NCBI RefSeq assembly: GCF_963678635.1
Contig: NC_087063.1
Location: forward strand, 49,675,220 to 49,735,219
Length of the DNA: 60,000 bases
Source of the DNA: Symsagittifera roscoffensis
Taxonomy: Eukaryota > Xenacoelomorpha > Acoela > Convolutidae
Direction of reading: 5' to 3'
Program-made: the position numbers and the translations under genes
Notes under the pieces: generated by a model
Told to the model about the DNA's origin: nothing
Database searches by the model: none
The model's input: only the letters and a program-made list of their open reading frames with translations
Part shown: positions 57,234-60,000 of the stretch, piece after piece
Layout: every line of letters begins with the position of its first letter
Numbering within the stretch: position 1 is the first letter of the stretch

Positions 57234-57736
57234 AGCTGGGCGATCTGATGGCGAAGCTACATCAGATCGACAAGAGACTAAAGCACAGCGAGGAGGATAG
57301 AGAGGTGATAAGAATTAAGACACAACAAACACGAGTACCTGGACAACTATTTCAATCTGGCGAGGGCGACAGAGGAAAAGCTTCAGCAGATGTCAGACAA
57401 TGTAGATGCCACTGATGGAGAGCGAGACAAGAACATCAAAAAAGACATACAAGAGATGAAGCAACGGTATGACGCAATGAAAAGCCAGTTTGGAAGTCTG
57501 GAAACGAGAATGGACACAATGAGAGGAGACAGGATGGGAGTTCATGTGCCATACAAGAAAAAATTAGATGCCATCCTGAGAAACTCTACATCACAAGATA
57601 AGCCAGCAACGGATCGAACGCAAGGTAACAGATTTGATTTCGTGGAACCACAACGGAACAAACGGCAGTCAACACCATTATCATTACCCCGGGATGCAGC
57701 GAGCACAGCACCGGGGGGGGGGGGGCTAAGACAAAT
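57197..57736 (+). pseudogene. Gag coiled-coil region
   Basis: Two overlapping frames hold a helical, charged region: LGDLMAKLHQIDKRLKHSE, then EYLDNYFNLARATEEKLQQM, KNIKKDIQEMKQRYDAMKSQ and KKLDAILRNSTS. The last block matches LMMRKLDAILNGS at the end of the minus-strand coiled coil. A frame change occurs near 57.32 kb and another at the 13-G run (57713-57725), typical of homopolymer slippage in either replication or sequencing. Confidence 0.7.
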
Positions 57737-58512
57737 ATGAGAAGTGGAACCGCAAATACGAGGGGTGGTCCAGGTGGTTCCATGACTTACAATGCGGGAC
57801 CTGATGCCATGACATGGGCCAGCATCTGGGAGATGATGAATAGAACATTGGAAGCGTTCGCCACGAGAAACACTGAGTCGGGTGAGAGAGGAGGTGGCAA
57901 ATCCAGGAAAACCTTCAAGAAGCCAAATGATTTTAAGGATCACTCAAGCGGATGTATCGATACCTAAGGTAGAAGTCATGAGACTACATTTGGAACAGGA
58001 TAACTTGAACGACGAGAGACAAGCCTGCACAGCGATACTCAGTAACTTAGAAGGCACGGATTGAAATGCGTAGTTGCAAAGAAGGAAGAGGAACGCGACA
58101 CAGCGGACAAGATCTTCGAGATATTGTTGAATCGATTCGGGTCAGGCATGAAGGGTCACCAAGCGATGATGAGATTCGAGAAAAGGAGGCAAAGGGACGA
58201 TGAATCAATTGATCGGTTCCTAGATGATCTCGAGAGCTTGAGACGAAGGAGTGATCCTGAAGAGTCAACAAACAGAAGGAACCTTAGCATTGCCTCCAAG
58301 TTCATCAATGGGGTGAAAAGTGACGACTTGAGAACAATGTTAGCAACGTACTATACAATGTCGAAAGATAGTGCACCGACTCCAGAAGAAATGAGACAGA
58401 AGTCAAGAGAGCACATGCTAATGGAACCTAAAAAATACTCATATTCAGATAACAGGAATATGCAGGGGGGAATCAACCACAAAGGTCGTCATGGTACAAT
58501 TCGAGAGATGAC
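57737..58512 (+). pseudogene. Gag capsid-like region
   Basis: Helical capsid-like segments are AMTWASIWEMMNRTLEAF, FKKPNDFKDHSSGCIDT, EVMRLHLEQDNLNDERQACT, IFEILLNRFGSGMKGHQAM, DESIDRFLDDLESLRRRS and IASKFINGVKSDDLRTMLAT. They align in order with the minus-strand capsid. Frame changes at about 57965 and 58063 interrupt it. It continues past the capsid into the segment that the minus-strand copy has lost. Confidence 0.8.
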
Positions 58513-58818
58513 ATGGACAAACGTAGATCATGCGCAAACTGCGGGTCAGCTGATCGTCACGTGGCGGATTGCACAACATACAAACAGGGCATGAAGAGTC
58601 TGGGATATGCACCCGAAGAGGAAGATATGAGCCAGATGGAGGAACACGAGTATTATAGTGGCTTGATCATCAAGATAGGTGCGAGATGTTTCTTCTGCAA
58701 TCAAGAGGGGCACTTTAGGATAGACTGTCCTTTGTTTTGGGAGCCAGTGAAGAACCAGAGTCACCCCAAGCATAAGTTGGCGTTATCAGAACCAGAAAAA
58801 CAGACAAACCGAGTATGA
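58513..58818 (+). pseudogene. Gag nucleocapsid with two zinc knuckles
   Basis: Knuckle 1 is CANCGSADRHVADC (58531-58572), spaced CX2CX5HX3C rather than the usual CX2CX4HX4C. An arginine sits where the usual histidine would be, so zinc binding may be altered. Knuckle 2 is CFFCNQEGHFRIDC (58687-58728), canonical. Between them is an acidic segment EEEDMSQMEEHEYY. Knuckle 1 and the linker correspond to the part deleted in the minus-strand element. Confidence 0.85.
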
Positions 58819-59360
58819 AACAAGACATTCGGAAGCACCGAGTGCGGAACTGCCAACGAAGACGGTGAAAGCCGTAACGCAAGTCAACAGTGCAATAGAG
58901 GCCACTGCCAGAAAAGCCCTAGAGATATATTATGAGAAAACGGCGGCAGAGGCTATCAACAAAGTCAAACAGGACTTAGCGACGAAGGAAATAGAGCAAC
59001 GATTGAAACAGGAGATCGAAAAGCAGAAGTTAAATGAGACGTCAGGTTGGTTGGTGCCGGTGCCAGAAGCCGTAGCAGGGTCGACAAAGAGTGGAAATTG
59101 CAGACGGGAAAGCCATTCGCCATAACAAAGATCGGGGCCAGAATAATGTCAATAATCACTGTGGGCGGCCATGAAGTAACGAGGAAATTGAACGAACCAA
59201 GCGATCAGACAATAATGCACATTGACGTGTACGGCCATGAAGTAACGAGGAACTTGAACGAACCAAGCGATCAGACAATAATGCACATCTACTCACGAGA
59301 GGTGGCAGCAAGTCAGTCCGTGTTGAAAACAGATGAACAGCAGCTTATGGTCCGCATGAG
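58819..59360 (+). pseudogene. Gag-protease spacer with internal 66-bp duplication
   Basis: First frame: AIEATARKALEIYYEKTAAE and INKVKQDLATKEIEQRL. After a shift at about 59.05 kb: KPFAITKIGARIMSIITVGG. A 66-bp direct duplication (59167-59232 and 59233-59298) repeats GHEVTRxLNEPSDQTIMHI in frame. The segment that in the minus-strand copy holds ADYLKEKDPKLDSRAVRALL is missing here. The frame closes just before the protease block. Confidence 0.8.
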
Positions 59361-60000
59361 GTGATGCTAAACATAGATGGGATAAACATCTATACGAAAA
59401 CCATGATAACATGTGATGAAGATCTAGTGGGGCAGATCTACGTGGGCAAAAAAGAACTAAAAGTGAGATTGATTGGACAATGCTCCATGCTGGAAGAAGA
59501 TGCAATGCACATCGGGACGGAAGCGGAGGTGTCAGCACACCTGCTTGACATTAGTGGCAAAAAGACTCAGTTACGTGGGTTACTTGATACGGGAGCGGTC
59601 TTGAGTGTTATACCAATCGAAACTTGGGAACGAATGGGTTTTGACAAAGAGGACTTGATAGACTCAAGAATACGGCTATCAGCTGCGAACAAAGGGGCGC
59701 TGCTGGTACTAGGCAGAACACCAATAATAGCCCTTAAACTAGTGGAACGCAACCTGTGGATGAGCTTTCTAGTGGTGGAAAACCTAGACGAGTCTGACCA
59801 GTTCATTTTAGGCAGAGACTTCATTAGGAACTTCGACGTAACGATTGATCTAAACAATGCCATGTTCAGGATTCGAAACCCGGATAGGAAGTACGTAATT
59901 AAACCGGTAAATCTGATAATGGCAAATGAGAATAAAGTGCCGGTGTTCTTGAGTAGAAGGGTAAGGCTGAAAGCGAACGAAGCGGCAATTGTAGGCTTAC
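59361..60000 (+). CDS. Aspartic protease region, 3' end outside window
   Basis: An open frame of about 213 codons runs from about 59361 to the window end without a stop. It is internal to a polyprotein, and the first codons (VMLNIDGINIYTK) match the minus-strand element without needing a start. It contains the retropepsin active site LLDTGAVLSVIP (about 59580-59615) and the late motif FILGRDFIRNFDVTI (about 59803-59847), then VPVFLSRRVRLKANEAA. Unlike its relative at 42.8-43.3 kb it has no frameshift, so this module is the best-preserved protease of the two. Confidence 0.88.
   Translation, partial: MMLNIDGINIYTKTMITCDEDLVGQIYVGKKELKVRLIGQCSMLEEDAMHIGTEAEVSAHLLDISGKKTQLRGLLDTGAVLSVIPIETWERMGFDKEDLIDSRIRLSAANKGALLVLGRTPIIALKLVERNLWMSFLVVENLDESDQFILGRDFIRNFDVTIDLNNAMFRIRNPDRKYVIKPVNLIMANENKVPVFLSRRVRLKANEAAIVGL

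Larger units (their letters stand above)
56782..60000 (+). mobile_element. Second Ty3/gypsy-like element, 5' part, degenerate
   Basis: Gag and protease of a relative of the minus-strand element, in the opposite orientation and running off the window. Shared blocks include KKLDAILRNS, LLNRFGSGMKGHQAM, CFFCNQEGHF, GLLDTGAVLSV and ENLDESDQFILGRDF. About nine frame changes occur in 2.6 kb, one at a run of 13 Gs (57713-57725). Some could be sequencing indels rather than mutation. This copy keeps both zinc knuckles. Confidence 0.88.

Noticed and set aside
1-60000. tRNA, rRNA or other structured RNA genes
   Set aside because: None recognised by eye on either strand; a covariance-model scan would be needed to exclude them.

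Overview
The window is eukaryotic, probably from a marine invertebrate. It has no prokaryotic operons, it is dominated by satellite DNA, and it carries degraded Ty3/gypsy-type retroelements. The gag and pol-end style resembles elements I associate with cnidarian (perhaps octocoral) genomes. That taxonomic guess rests on recollection of family style, not on a search. No intact host gene is visible.

Layout. 1-2340 is AT-rich DNA holding diverged direct repeats of about 0.55-0.6 kb. From about 2.4 kb, and without interruption from 3.78 to 36.85 kb, lies a satellite built from a 21-bp monomer with a dyad-symmetric core. About 6-8 monomers form a 125-168 bp second-order unit. These units are amplified locally into larger blocks: 582 bp x2 at the left border, 1,603 bp x3 at 21.65-26.46 kb, a 1.9/1.45 kb unit at 26.5-34.6 kb, and 575 bp x2 at the right end. 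The array ends in exactly 200 Ns (36848-37047), which looks like a scaffold join, so linkage between the satellite and the right side is not proven by the sequence.

Right of the gap is a minus-strand Ty3/gypsy-like element (about 37.7-46.2 kb). In order it has gag (coiled coil, capsid, one CCHC knuckle), an aspartic protease, reverse transcriptase, RNase H, integrase and an unusual long C-terminal extension. The extension has an acidic linker followed by what looks like a macro (ADP-ribose-binding) domain. Several in-frame stops and frameshifts make this a pseudogene. A second, related element on the plus strand (about 56.8-60.0 kb, running off the window) is more decayed but keeps both zinc knuckles and the protease.

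Between the two retroelements, at about 48.8-54.85 kb, is a pair of long inverted arms flanking a broken gene of about 910 codons that I cannot assign to a family. The two arms share a perfect 32-bp stretch that contains a start codon and the same first four codons (MTDW) on each side. This suggests a divergent-armed transposon with two inward-facing promoters, of which only one gene is still recognisable. Nearby are a cluster of GGAGGGT motifs (47.0-50.0 kb), a 69-bp tandem repeat (about 55 kb) and a two-phase 15-bp/21-bp minisatellite (55.7-56.4 kb).

The strongest candidates for something undescribed are the macro-like domain at the end of the retroelement polyprotein and the long-inverted-repeat element with its unassigned protein.
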